Of a DNA stretch of 64,000 nucleotides, positions 35,312 through 44,688 are shown in pieces. The DNA comes from Rhizobium sp. BK316 (GTDB taxonomy: Bacteria; Pseudomonadota; Alphaproteobacteria; Rhizobiales; Rhizobiaceae), in contig NZ_JACHZR010000001.1 of the NCBI RefSeq assembly GCF_014193695.1, positions 1,711,309 through 1,775,308 of the forward strand. Reading direction: 5' to 3'. Numbering within the stretch: the first letter of the stretch is position 1; every line of letters begins with the position of its first letter. The notes below the pieces were generated by a model. The model was not told the origin of the DNA and did not search any database. It was given only the letters and a program-made list of their open reading frames with translations. The translations under genes and the position numbers were made by a program.

Positions 35312-35668
35312 TCAGAGGGCTTCTCGCGCCTTCGCGTTGCGAAGAACGGATATGCCGAGAACCATAAGAAAGAGGCCGCAGATCACTGCATTCCAGACGA
35401 AGAGCGGCCTTTCGGCGTTTTGCAGCATCCATGGCGAAACAACAAGCCAGATACCGATCAGGAGATTACCCCACTCCTCCCATAGACGGTAGGAGGCGAA
35501 TGCTGCAGCGCTGAGGATGGCGACGGCGATGCCGCAGACGAGGACATTCCAGGCGTCAACGCCAAGCGGCACGGAGTCCGGACTGAAGCTTCCAAGTGCC
35601 CAAGGGGAGGCGATAAGCCATACCCCGATGATGAAGGCGCTGTGGTCTTGCCAGCGACGACGGTCCAT
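35312..35668 (-). CDS. SPW-repeat membrane protein
   Basis: 118 residues with four hydrophobic segments in two similar halves, each with the SPW motif (GVWLIASPWALG and GIWLVVSPWMLQ). Family function is unknown. GGGAGATCGAGAA precedes ATG 35668. It ends 32 bases before the MgtC-like gene in the same direction and diverges from the alcohol dehydrogenase across a spacer with an FNR-type box. Confidence 0.85.
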   Translation of the reverse strand: MDRRRWQDHSAFIIGVWLIASPWALGSFSPDSVPLGVDAWNVLVCGIAVAILSAAAFASYRLWEEWGNLLIGIWLVVSPWMLQNAERPLFVWNAVICGLFLMVLGISVLRNAKAREAL

Positions 35669-35780
35669 TTCTCGATCTCCCTGTTTTTCACGAAAGCCAA
35701 TCACACCTGGCGGCCTGCCTCATTGCGCCGGATCAAAATCTTCGCGGTGAAGAATTTCTATGGGCGCAAATGGCCTGTTT

Positions 35781-35794
35781 TTGACAACCGTCAA
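35781..35794. promoter_or_regulatory. FNR/FixK-type box upstream of the zinc alcohol dehydrogenase
   Basis: TTGACAACCGTCAA, a perfect TTGAC-N4-GTCAA dyad matching the rhizobial FixK/FnrN consensus (TTGAY-N4-RTCAA). Its centre is 61 bases before the ATG at 35849, which allows activation from about -41. Confidence 0.65.
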
Positions 35795-35848
35795 TGACCG
35801 TTTGCCGTGGTTTCAGGATCATGACATCCTCAAGATAAGGAGCAGCTT

Positions 35849-36832
35849 ATGAAGGCAATGATCCTGGAAGCGATCGGTGTGCCCCTGCGTGCGGTGGACC
35901 GGCCTGATCCGGTGCCGGCAGCGGGGCAACTGATGCTGAAGGTCGAGGCCTGCGCCGTGTGCAGGACGGATCTTCATGTCTGCGATGGCGATCTCGTCAA
36001 CCCGAAGCTTCCGCTCATTCCCGGCCATGAGATCGTCGGCATCGTCGAGGCGGTGGGGGAGGGGATCGCGCCGTCGCGCATCGGTCAAAGGGTCGGCGTG
36101 CCCTGGCTCGGCCACACATGCGGTTGCTGTTCCTTCTGCCGGAGCGGAGAGGAAAACCTCTGCGATGAGCCGCAGTTTACCGGCTACACGCGTGACGGGG
36201 GCTTTGCCACCCATGTCGTTGCGGATGCCGATTATGCCTTTGTGCTCGATAGTGCAGCCGATCCCGTTGCCCTTGCTCCGCTCCTCTGCGCCGGCCTCAT
36301 CGGCTGGCGTTCGCTGAAGAAGGCCGGTGACGGCAGGAGGATCGGGCTCTACGGGTTCGGCGCGGCCGCGCACATCATCGCGCAGATCTGCCGCTGGCAG
36401 GGCCGCGAGGTCTACGCGTTCGCACGTCCGGGCGACGAGGCAGCGCAACGCTTCGCGCTCGAACTCGGCGCCGTCTGGGCAGGAAGCTCTGATGAGCCGC
36501 CGCCGGTCACGCTCGATGCGGCGATCATCTTTGCGCCCGTCGGCGAACTCGTGCCGGCCGCATTGAAGGTGGTGCGGAAGGGAGGCCGGGTCGTCTGCGG
36601 AGGCATCCACATGAGCGACCTGCCGGCAATGCCTTATGCCCTGATATGGGGCGAGCGAGCCGTGGTTTCGGTCGCCAATCTGACGAGAAGGGACGCTGAG
36701 GAATTTTTCCCCGTCGCTTATCAGGCAGGTGTCCGGACCCACACGAAAACCTATCCGCTTGCCGACGCCAATGCGGCGCTCGACGATTTGCGCGCCGGTC
36801 GTTTGAGCGGGGCGGCCGTCCTGAAGCCTTGA
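35849..36832 (+). CDS. Zinc-dependent alcohol dehydrogenase
   Basis: 327 residues of the medium-chain dehydrogenase family. Catalytic zinc ligands CAVCRTDLHV and GHE are followed by the structural-zinc cysteines (CGCCSFCRSGEENLC); the cofactor loop is GLYGFGAAAHI, one glycine different from the standard GxGxxG. The length matches the AdhA group common on rhizobial plasmids. AAGGAGCAGCTT precedes the ATG. Likely hypoxia-induced given the FNR-type box. Confidence 0.88.
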   Translation: MKAMILEAIGVPLRAVDRPDPVPAAGQLMLKVEACAVCRTDLHVCDGDLVNPKLPLIPGHEIVGIVEAVGEGIAPSRIGQRVGVPWLGHTCGCCSFCRSGEENLCDEPQFTGYTRDGGFATHVVADADYAFVLDSAADPVALAPLLCAGLIGWRSLKKAGDGRRIGLYGFGAAAHIIAQICRWQGREVYAFARPGDEAAQRFALELGAVWAGSSDEPPPVTLDAAIIFAPVGELVPAALKVVRKGGRVVCGGIHMSDLPAMPYALIWGERAVVSVANLTRRDAEEFFPVAYQAGVRTHTKTYPLADANAALDDLRAGRLSGAAVLKP

Positions 36833-36841
36833 GTGGCGGCG

Positions 36842-37687
<846 letters not shown>

Positions 37688-37749
37688 CATATCTCCCCGC
37701 CAGCTGCACGATGTCGATTCTTTCCTATTCTGCGACGACGATCCGATCA

Positions 37750-37763
37750 TTGATGCGGGTCAA
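37750..37763. promoter_or_regulatory. FNR/FixK-type box between cysQ and the APH-ATPase gene
   Basis: TTGATGCGGGTCAA matches TTGAY-N4-RTCAA. Its centre is 68 bases before ATG 37825 on the plus strand and 69 bases before the cysQ start on the minus strand, so it could serve either gene. Confidence 0.6.
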
Positions 37764-37824
37764 TGCGTTGTCCCGGGAGGATCGCAATGCTGGCAAGGCT
37801 ATATGGCGATTGAAAGGTCTGCAG

Positions 37825-39417
37825 ATGATCACCGAAGACCAGTCGGCAACCATTTCCTTTCTGAAGGACGCGTTGTCCCGGAATGCAGCGCCCGTCGAAA
37901 CGATCGAGACGCATATATCGCGGATCTTCCTGGCAGGAGAGCGGGCCTACAAGATGAAGCGCGCCGTGAAGCTGCCCTATGCCGATTTCTCCTCCCCGGA
38001 GATACGGCTGGCGGCATGCCGCAAGGAAGTCGAATTGAATACGCCGACCGCGCCCGGCATCTATCTCGGCGTCAGGACGATCACGCTGGAGGGTAGTGAC
38101 AATCTTGCGCTCGACGGCCAGGGCCAATTGGTCGACGCGCTGGTGGAGATGCGGCGTTTCGATCAGTCGCTGTTGCTCGACCGCATCGCCACGTCAGGCG
38201 GACTGACACCATCGATGGTGACCTCGCTGGCGAAGGCGATCGTCCGGTTCCACCGTCTCGCCCCGGTCATCCATGATGGTTCGGGCGCGGCCAATATGGC
38301 TGCCGTCCTGAAGGTCAACGAGGCCGGTTTTGCGACCAGCCATGTTTTTTCACCCGACGAGGTTGGCGAACTGACAGCGGCCTTCGACCGCCGTCTGACC
38401 CAGCTTGCCGGCCTGCTGGACCAGCGTGAACAGGCGGGCAAGGTTCGGCGTTGTCATGGCGACCTGCATCTTCGCAATATCTTCCTGCTCGATGGCGAAC
38501 CGTGCCTGTTCGATTGCATCGAGTTCAACGATCAGATCGCAACGACCGATATCCTCTATGACCTCGCCTTCCTGTTGATGGACCTCTGGCATCGCGGGCA
38601 TCCCGAATTCGCAAACCTGGTGATGAACCGTTATCTCGACGAGATGGATGAGGAAGACGGCTTTGCCGCGCTGCCGTTCTTCATCGCCGTGCGCGCTGCC
38701 GTGCGGGCGCATGTCACCGCCACCCAGACGGAAGACGCGGGCGAGCGGGCGGCGATGCTGGCCGGCGAGGCGCGCTCCTATTTCCAGCTTGCCCGCTCCT
38801 TGCTGCAGCCGGTGGCAGGACGGCTCGTGGCCATCGGCGGCCTCAGCGGGTCGGGAAAGACGACGCTTGCAGAAGCGCTGGCGCCGCGCATTGGTCAGGC
38901 GCCGGGCGCGCGCATTATCGAAAGCGACCGCATTCGCAAGGCGATGCATGATGTTCCAGCCGAGACCAGGCTGCCGCAGGCCGCATATCGGCCTGAAATT
39001 TCCGCAAAGGTCTATGAGGAGATGGCCTGGCGAGCCCGCCTCATCCTTGCGGAAGGCGGTTCTGCGGTGGCCGATGCGGTCTTCGACAAGCCGGCCAACC
39101 GGCGTATGATCGAGGACGCGGCAGAAGAATGTCACCATCCCTTCTCAGCCTTCTGGCTCGAAGCTGATCCGGCATTGCTGCTGCGGCGCGTTGCGGCACG
39201 GAGCGGCGGCCCCTCCGACGCGACGGTTGATATCCTGGCGCATCAGCTTGCGCATGATACAGGTGCCGTTGCATGGCCGCGTCTCGATGCCACTCGGCCT
39301 GCGGAAAGGATCGTCGATGAGATCATCCATCTCATCGGGACGAATGGCTCAGAACCTGCCCCCGCAAATGCCGAAGCCCGCGCGGTTTCTCCAAGCCATC
39401 CGAATACTGTTCTTTGA
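37825..39417 (+). CDS. Bifunctional aminoglycoside-phosphotransferase-like / P-loop ATPase protein
   Basis: 530 residues. The N-terminal part (1 to about 330) has an APH kinase-like fold, with RCHGDLHLRNIFLLDGEPCLFDCIEFND as its Brenner and metal motif; the C-terminal part (about 335-500) is a nucleotide kinase-like P-loop domain (Walker A GLSGSGKTTLAEAL). Proteins of this build are common in proteobacteria and often sit with hypoxia or stress genes; no substrate is established. AAAGG precedes ATG 37825. Its end lies 32 bases from the converging P-type ATPase gene. Confidence 0.85.
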   Translation: MITEDQSATISFLKDALSRNAAPVETIETHISRIFLAGERAYKMKRAVKLPYADFSSPEIRLAACRKEVELNTPTAPGIYLGVRTITLEGSDNLALDGQGQLVDALVEMRRFDQSLLLDRIATSGGLTPSMVTSLAKAIVRFHRLAPVIHDGSGAANMAAVLKVNEAGFATSHVFSPDEVGELTAAFDRRLTQLAGLLDQREQAGKVRRCHGDLHLRNIFLLDGEPCLFDCIEFNDQIATTDILYDLAFLLMDLWHRGHPEFANLVMNRYLDEMDEEDGFAALPFFIAVRAAVRAHVTATQTEDAGERAAMLAGEARSYFQLARSLLQPVAGRLVAIGGLSGSGKTTLAEALAPRIGQAPGARIIESDRIRKAMHDVPAETRLPQAAYRPEISAKVYEEMAWRARLILAEGGSAVADAVFDKPANRRMIEDAAEECHHPFSAFWLEADPALLLRRVAARSGGPSDATVDILAHQLAHDTGAVAWPRLDATRPAERIVDEIIHLIGTNGSEPAPANAEARAVSPSHPNTVL

Positions 39418-39449
39418 CCGGCTGCAATGAGGATCCGCAGGGGTCGGCT

Positions 39450-42068
39450 TCACGTCGTTGGTGAACTATGCAGCGGCCCCCGCCGTGAGATATGTTTGCC
39501 GTCGCTCCGGTGAAAAAAGAGGCGCTTGGCAATTTCGAGGGTGACGGCAAAGGCCAACGAAATGCCGAGCAGGCTGCCAAGCAGGGGCAGCGGAAGGGGT
39601 ACGAACCCGAAAGTGCCGGCAAATGGCATATAGGGCAGGGCAATGGCGACAATGCCGATGAGCATCGTCGTTCCGAAGAGCAGCCGGCTCGGCCGGCTCT
39701 TCCAGCTTGCGGCAGCGGTGCGCACGATCAGCATGGTTGCAAGTTGCGTGACTAGCGATTCCACGAACCAGCCGGTGCGAAACTGATCGACGGTCGCCCC
39801 GATGTAGAACATCAGGAAACCGAAGGTCAGGAAATCGAAGAGCGAGCTGATCGGGCCGAAGCAGAGCATGAAGCGCTCGATAGCGGCGATATTCCATCGC
39901 TTCGGGCGCAGCACGTCGGCATGTTCGACGCGGTCCGTGGCAATTGCCATGGAGGGCACGTCGGCCAGAAGATTGTTGAGCAGGATCTGCTTGGCGAGCA
40001 GCGGCAGGAAGGGCAGGAAAAGCGAGGCGACCGCCATGCTGATCATGTTGCCGAAATTGGCGCTGGTGGCGATCGAGATATATTTCAGCGTATTGGCGAA
40101 GGTCCGCCGGCCGTCGTCGATACCGCGCGCCAGCACGTCGAGATCACGGCGCAGGAGCACGATATCGGCCGCCTCACGGGCGACATCGACGGCGCTGTCG
40201 ACGGAGATGCCGATATCGGCCTCGTGCAGCGCCGGCGCATCATTGATGCCGTCGCCGAGATAACCGACCACATGGCGGGCGCGGCGCAGGGCCTTGATGA
40301 TCCGCTCCTTCTGATTGGGATCGATCTCCACGAAGAGATTTGTCTTCTGCGCCCGGGCAAAAAGCGCGTCAGTGCTCATAGCGGCGATCTCGCTGCCGGT
40401 CAGGAGATGGGTCGATTTCAGGCCGATGGTTTCGGCCAGGTGCCGGACAACGTAACGATTGTCGCCGGAAATGATCTTGATGTGGATGCCGCGGTGCTTC
40501 AGACCGGCAAGAGCCTCCTTCACGCCGGCTTTCGGCGGATCGAGGAACAGCAGGAAACCCTCCAGGCAAAGCTCGGCCTCGTCGTCCTTGCCGAACCCCG
40601 TTTTTTCCGACGGGAACCGGCGTGTGGCGATGGCGATCACCCGGATGCCGTCCTCGCTCCAGTTCCGGTAGCGTTTCTCGATGGCGTCGCGCAACGGCGC
40701 GTCAAGCGGCCGTGTCATCGCGCCCGCCTTGGCCGATGTGCAGGCGGCGAGGACATTGGCGACGGCACCCTTGCAGATGAGGTCGGTCCCGTCTTCTCCT
40801 CCGGTGACGACGGAAAGTCGCTTGCGGGCAAAGTCGTAGGGAATTTCGTCCACCTTGCGGTAGTGCGCCATCTCGTCCGGAGCATTGCCCGATGCAAGGA
40901 TCGCATCGTCGAGCGGGTTTTTCAGGCCGGTCTGCAGGCTTGCATTGAGGGATGCGAGCAGGCGCACCCGGGCGGACGCCTCCCCGGCAATGTCGACGCA
41001 GCTGTTGAGCTGGATGACGCCTTCCGTCAGCGTCCCTGTCTTGTCGGTGCAAAGCAGGTCCATGCTGCCAAGATTTTCCATCGCCTCCAGGCGGCGGATG
41101 ATGACGCCTTGCCTGGCCATCACCCGGGCCCCCCGCGCCAGCGTGACGCTGATGATCGCCGGCAGCAGCTCCGGCGTCAGACCGACGGCGAGCGCCAACG
41201 AAAACAGCAGCGAGTCGATCAGTGGTCGATGCAGCAGGAGATTGGCGACGAAGACGACGAGGACGATCGCCAGCATGATCTGTGTCATCAGATAGCCGAA
41301 GCGGCGGATCCCGCGGGAGAATTCCGTCTCCGGCAGCTGACGCGTCACCGCGTGGGCGATCGTCGCGAATTCGGTTCGGCCCGCGGTGGCGACGACGAGG
41401 GCGGTCGCCGTACCGCTCCGCACGGAGGTGCCGGTAAAGATGCAGTTGAGGCGGTTGCCGATCTGGGCTTCCGGCGGCGAGATGCCGGGAGCCTTGCCGA
41501 CCGGAAAGGTCTCGCCGGTCAGTGCTGCCTCGCTGACATTCAGATCCCGAGACGACAGGATCACCGCATCCGCCGGCACGAGACTACCAGCCGAAAGACT
41601 GATGACATCGCCCGGCACGACCGCTGCGGCCGGAACTGCCCGTTCAGTGCCGTCACGCAGCACGGCCGCCGACAGCGATATGCTTTTCCGCAGGGATTCG
41701 ACGGCACGGCTTGCCCCGTATTCCTGGGTGAATCCGAGCAGGCAGCTTGCGAGGACGATGCAGCCGATGATCAGTGCATCATGCAGTTCCCCGACGCTTG
41801 CCGCGACGATAGCGGCAAAGATCAGGATGAGGACGAGCGGACTGACGAATTGCTTGAGCAGTGTGCGGAACGCGCCCGCGTCGCCGGCGGCATCGACGGT
41901 ATTCGCTCCATATACCTGCAGCCGCGCTTTCGCTTCCGCCGATGTGAGGCCGGAGGGCTTCGATTTGAGCTCTCGAAGAAGCTCCGGCAGCGGCAGCGCC
42001 CAGTAGGGCCGCTGATTGCCTGTGCTCCTGTCGAGATAAGTGGTGCCGGAATCAGCCGAATTGTCCAT
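39450..42068 (-). CDS. mgtA: Magnesium-type P-type ATPase (MgtA/MgtB-like)
   Basis: 872 residues with an N-terminal cation ATPase domain (PLPELLRELKSKPSGLTSAEA), actuator TGE motif (ALTGETFPVGKA), phosphorylation aspartate D342 ([11 protein letters not shown]), hinge GDGINDAPALHEADIG and a C-terminal transport domain (TSANFGNMISMA, NNLLADVPSMAIATD). These are typical of the P3B magnesium importers. ATG 42068 is chosen because GGGAG is upstream and an FNR-type box overlaps the alternative ATG at 42122. Confidence 0.87.
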   Translation of the reverse strand: MDNSADSGTTYLDRSTGNQRPYWALPLPELLRELKSKPSGLTSAEAKARLQVYGANTVDAAGDAGAFRTLLKQFVSPLVLILIFAAIVAASVGELHDALIIGCIVLASCLLGFTQEYGASRAVESLRKSISLSAAVLRDGTERAVPAAAVVPGDVISLSAGSLVPADAVILSSRDLNVSEAALTGETFPVGKAPGISPPEAQIGNRLNCIFTGTSVRSGTATALVVATAGRTEFATIAHAVTRQLPETEFSRGIRRFGYLMTQIMLAIVLVVFVANLLLHRPLIDSLLFSLALAVGLTPELLPAIISVTLARGARVMARQGVIIRRLEAMENLGSMDLLCTDKTGTLTEGVIQLNSCVDIAGEASARVRLLASLNASLQTGLKNPLDDAILASGNAPDEMAHYRKVDEIPYDFARKRLSVVTGGEDGTDLICKGAVANVLAACTSAKAGAMTRPLDAPLRDAIEKRYRNWSEDGIRVIAIATRRFPSEKTGFGKDDEAELCLEGFLLFLDPPKAGVKEALAGLKHRGIHIKIISGDNRYVVRHLAETIGLKSTHLLTGSEIAAMSTDALFARAQKTNLFVEIDPNQKERIIKALRRARHVVGYLGDGINDAPALHEADIGISVDSAVDVAREAADIVLLRRDLDVLARGIDDGRRTFANTLKYISIATSANFGNMISMAVASLFLPFLPLLAKQILLNNLLADVPSMAIATDRVEHADVLRPKRWNIAAIERFMLCFGPISSLFDFLTFGFLMFYIGATVDQFRTGWFVESLVTQLATMLIVRTAAASWKSRPSRLLFGTTMLIGIVAIALPYMPFAGTFGFVPLPLPLLGSLLGISLAFAVTLEIAKRLFFHRSDGKHISRRGPLHSSPTT

Positions 42069-42121
42069 GTCGCCGCTCCCTGGATCGCCGGGAGAGCTTG
42101 CCCTCAGCACAGGTTGCGACA

Positions 42122-42135
42122 TTGACCCGCGTCAA
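42122..42135. promoter_or_regulatory. FNR/FixK-type box upstream of the Mg-type P-ATPase
   Basis: TTGACCCGCGTCAA, a perfect TTGAC-N4-GTCAA dyad whose centre is 60 bases before the chosen ATG at 42068. The remainder of the 42136-42352 gap shows nothing recognisable. Confidence 0.62.
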
Positions 42136-42352
42136 TTCTACGATCACGGATCGTGCGGCATTTTACCCTTGCCGCACCGCTTGCGGGCGCTCCGGCATTT
42201 GTCGGCTTCCAGGAACACGAAAAGCGGACAGGCGAGTGCCAGAAGCGTCATCCACGAATCGTTAGCGGAAAATCGACCTTGATCGCGGGAGCCGTGATGG
42301 CGGCAAGACCGCGTCCGAAAAATTCTCGATCCCCGCACCAAAGTCGGGAGAC

Positions 42353-42393
42353 AAACGAAAACGGCCGGACATCCAGCCCGGCCGTTTTCGTTT
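42353..42393 (-). terminator. Strong intrinsic terminator after the Bax-inhibitor gene
   Basis: Perfect 16-bp inverted repeat (42353-42368 with 42378-42393) around a 9-base loop; the outer bases are A/T-rich on both sides (AAACGAAAA, TTTTCGTTT), so it could end transcription from either side, chiefly the minus-strand gene whose stop is at 42477. Confidence 0.85.
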
Positions 42394-42476
42394 AGGGTAA
42401 GCACCCGATCTGCCATCCTGTCACAGATTTCAGACCGGGCGCTCTTGCGCTTCCATTGCCCCCAGAAGCGCAGTCT

Positions 42477-43193
42477 TTATTCCCGCTCGCCCGTGAAATT
42501 GAGCAGAAGCTGGAAGAGGTTGACAAAGTTCAGGTAGAGCGAGAGCGCGCCGAAGACGGCCAGCTTCTGGTTCGATTCCTGATCGTAGTTTTCCGAATAC
42601 TGTTCCTTGATGTTCTGCGTGTCATAGGCGGTGAGACCGACGAAGACGACGATACCGATCACCGAGATCGCGAACTGCAGGGCAGACGAACCCAGGAAGA
42701 TGTTGACGATGCCGGCAATGATGATGCCGAACAGGCCCATCATAAGGAATGAGCCCATCTTCGAGAGGTCACGCTTCGTGGTGTAGCCGTAGAGGCTGAT
42801 CGCGCCGAACATGGCAGCAGTGATGAAGAAGGTCTGCGCGATGCTCGTCTTGGTGAAGACCAGGAAGATCGAGGCGAGCGAGAGGCCCATGACGGCGCAG
42901 AAGGCCCAGAAGGTCATCTGTGCGGTGCTTGACGACATGGTCTGGATGCGGAACGAGAAGAAGAACACGAAGGCGAGCGGCGCCAGCATCACCACCCACT
43001 TGAGCGGTGTGCTGAAGATCGGCACGTAGAGCGCCGGCGTCGAGCCGACGATGAAGGCGACGATGCCGGTGATGACGAGGCCGAGCGCCATGTAATTGTA
43101 GACGCGCAGCATGTGCTGGCGCAGGCCCTCATCGAAAAGGGCCTGTGTTTGGGCGCCGGAGCCGTAGCCATAGCGGGGATTGATCGGGTTCAT
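42477..43193 (-). CDS. Bax inhibitor-1 / YccA family membrane protein
   Basis: 238 residues with seven membrane segments; family marks are the RVYNYMALGLVITG first segment and the C-terminal FVGLTAYDTQNIKEQY with the conserved aspartate. Bacterial members act as pH-dependent calcium leak channels or modulate the FtsH protease. GAGGAGATC precedes the ATG. It ends in a strong terminator. Confidence 0.9.
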   Translation of the reverse strand: MNPINPRYGYGSGAQTQALFDEGLRQHMLRVYNYMALGLVITGIVAFIVGSTPALYVPIFSTPLKWVVMLAPLAFVFFFSFRIQTMSSSTAQMTFWAFCAVMGLSLASIFLVFTKTSIAQTFFITAAMFGAISLYGYTTKRDLSKMGSFLMMGLFGIIIAGIVNIFLGSSALQFAISVIGIVVFVGLTAYDTQNIKEQYSENYDQESNQKLAVFGALSLYLNFVNLFQLLLNFTGERE

Positions 43194-43213
43194 GACTGAT
43201 CTCCTCGGTTGAA

Positions 43214-43981
43214 CTAGTAGAGCGATCGGGCAAGCCGTTCGGCTGCCTGATCGAGGTTGGCGTCGCTGTTGTCGGCGATCAGCGCGTAAGCAACGTCGCC
43301 GATTTGCCAGTAGGCGGCTTCTGTCTTTTCAAGCGCGATATGGCTGACCGGCTTCACCTCGAAGGCACCCGGCCGGACGGCGAAGAGCGACAGGCGCTTG
43401 CCGTCGGTCTCCTCGATTGCCATTTCGACGCTCGGGCCAAAATCCGACGGGAAGATCTGCAGATCGGCAACCTTCCAGCCTTTTGGCAATTCGGGCATCA
43501 CGATTGCGGTCGCAGCGCGGATTTCCTCGGCGCTGTAGGCCGGCGCCGTCTGCGACGGGATGGTTTCGCGAAGGGCTGCCGTGCGATAGGCGCGCACCGC
43601 ATCCTCGACATACGCTGGTGTAGGAACCGAAGCGGCGACTTCCGTTGCCGTGAAGGCGCCGAAGGAATTATGCGCCACCCAGCCGGCGGCGAGCAGCACA
43701 CCAACGGCAGCGATGCGCTGCATCGAATGCAGGATGCGGCCATAGGAAAGGCCACGTTCCAGCCTGCGGGCGGCATCGCGCGTCTCGGGGTGGCCGAAGG
43801 CGCTTTCGCCGGCGAGCGCCAGGCGCAATTCGCCCTTCACGCTGAGATCGGCCATGACCTTTGCGGCAATCGCCGGGTTCTCGGAGAGGTAGGATTCCAC
43901 CTGAATGCGCCGTGCGACATCGAGCTCGCCGTCCACATAGGCGTCGAGATCGGCATCGATGATTGGATCAATCGCCTTCAT
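43214..43981 (-). CDS. Membrane-anchored anti-sigma factor
   Basis: 255 residues: a cytosolic N-terminal helix bundle (DADLDAYVDGELDVARRIQVESYL), one membrane segment near residues 90-105 (RIAAVGVLLAAGWVAH) and a periplasmic C-terminal domain. There is no HxxxCxxC zinc motif, so it is not a ZAS-type sensor. GGAGGGAAC precedes ATG 43981, which lies inside the last codons of the sigma gene (14-base overlap), the usual sign of a sigma/anti-sigma pair. Confidence 0.82.
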   Translation of the reverse strand: MKAIDPIIDADLDAYVDGELDVARRIQVESYLSENPAIAAKVMADLSVKGELRLALAGESAFGHPETRDAARRLERGLSYGRILHSMQRIAAVGVLLAAGWVAHNSFGAFTATEVAASVPTPAYVEDAVRAYRTAALRETIPSQTAPAYSAEEIRAATAIVMPELPKGWKVADLQIFPSDFGPSVEMAIEETDGKRLSLFAVRPGAFEVKPVSHIALEKTEAAYWQIGDVAYALIADNSDANLDQAAERLARSLY

Positions 43982-44507
43982 TGCCGTTCCCTCCAACTAA
44001 TTTCAGATGCGCAATGCGCGGCATTTTCTCCTCGAACTCCCGCAACTGGGCGCGGGCGCGGGAAATGCGCGACATCAGCGTGCCGACAGGAATGCCGAGC
44101 GCATTGGCCGCTTCCTGATAGGATAGGTCCTCGATCGCCACGAGATGCAGCGCTTCACGCTGCTCTTCCGGCAGATCGAAAAAGGCGTTGCGCACCTGCT
44201 GCAGGCGCACCGCATGCTCCTGGCCTGCGGGCAGCGACTGCTCCGCCTCGACTGCCGCTTCATCATGGCGGCGTGTCAGCGAGCGGGACTGCCGCACGCG
44301 GTCGATATGCGCGTTGTGCAGAATGGAAAGCAGCCACGTGCGCAGGTTTCCGCCGCTGCGGAAGCTCTTGCGCTTCTCGAAGGCCCGCACCAGTGCATCA
44401 TGCACCAGATCCTCCGCCTCGTCCGAATTGCGCACCAGCGAGCGCGCGTAGCGACGAAGCGCTGCGAGCTGACCGATGACATCGAATGGGCGTTCTTTCC
44501 GTTCCAT
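43968..44507 (-). CDS. ECF sigma factor
   Basis: 179 residues with sigma-2 (RRYARSLVRNSDEAEDLVHDALVRAFEKRKSF...LRTWLLSILHNAHIDRVRQ) and sigma-4 (FFDLPEEQREALHLVAIEDLSYQEAANALGIPVGTLMSRISRARAQL) regions and nothing between but a short linker. ATG 44507 has no ribosome site and lies about eight bases after a candidate ECF-type -10, so the message may be leaderless. The gene probably controls itself and possibly the neighbouring cupin or efflux genes. Confidence 0.88.
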   Translation of the reverse strand: MERKERPFDVIGQLAALRRYARSLVRNSDEAEDLVHDALVRAFEKRKSFRSGGNLRTWLLSILHNAHIDRVRQSRSLTRRHDEAAVEAEQSLPAGQEHAVRLQQVRNAFFDLPEEQREALHLVAIEDLSYQEAANALGIPVGTLMSRISRARAQLREFEEKMPRIAHLKLVGGNGNEGD

Positions 44508-44514
44508 GATTGAG

Positions 44515-44542
44515 TATACGAAAGCATCGCAGATTTTATTCC
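44515..44542 (-). promoter_or_regulatory. Candidate ECF promoter upstream of the sigma gene
   Basis: On the minus strand GGAATA (44542-44537), a 16-base spacer and CGTATA (44520-44515) form an ECF-like -35/-10 pair directly before ATG 44507. No second copy with this spacing was found in the window. Confidence 0.5.
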
Positions 44543-44603
44543 GTGCCGATGCGGAATTTTTTTCGAGCGGCCGGAAAGGGCATGCCGGTTTTCCGTAAAC
44601 GCC

Positions 44604-44637
44604 AAAAACCTCCGCCACTTGCCATGGCGGAGGTGGT
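44604..44637 (-). terminator. Intrinsic terminator after the bicupin gene
   Basis: CCTCCGCCA (44609-44617) pairs with TGGCGGAGG (44625-44633) around a 7-base loop; read on the minus strand it is followed by TTTTT, so it ends transcription from the bicupin gene. Confidence 0.8.
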
Positions 44638-44688
44638 GTTTTGCAGCCTCAATACAAGGGATCAGCCCTTGGGCATGATATTCCGGGG

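Noticed and set aside
35853..36742. Open frame opposite the zinc alcohol dehydrogenase
   Set aside because: Antisense shadow; the plus-strand gene has zinc motifs and a ribosome site.
39921..42125. 734-residue open frame on the plus strand opposite the Mg-type P-ATPase
   Set aside because: Low-complexity, Arg/Asp/His-rich translation mirroring the GC-rich third positions of the real gene; no motif.
42136..42352. Possible magnesium-sensing leader RNA before the P-ATPase
   Set aside because: The stretch lies upstream of the FNR box and presumed start, and no riboswitch fold is evident.
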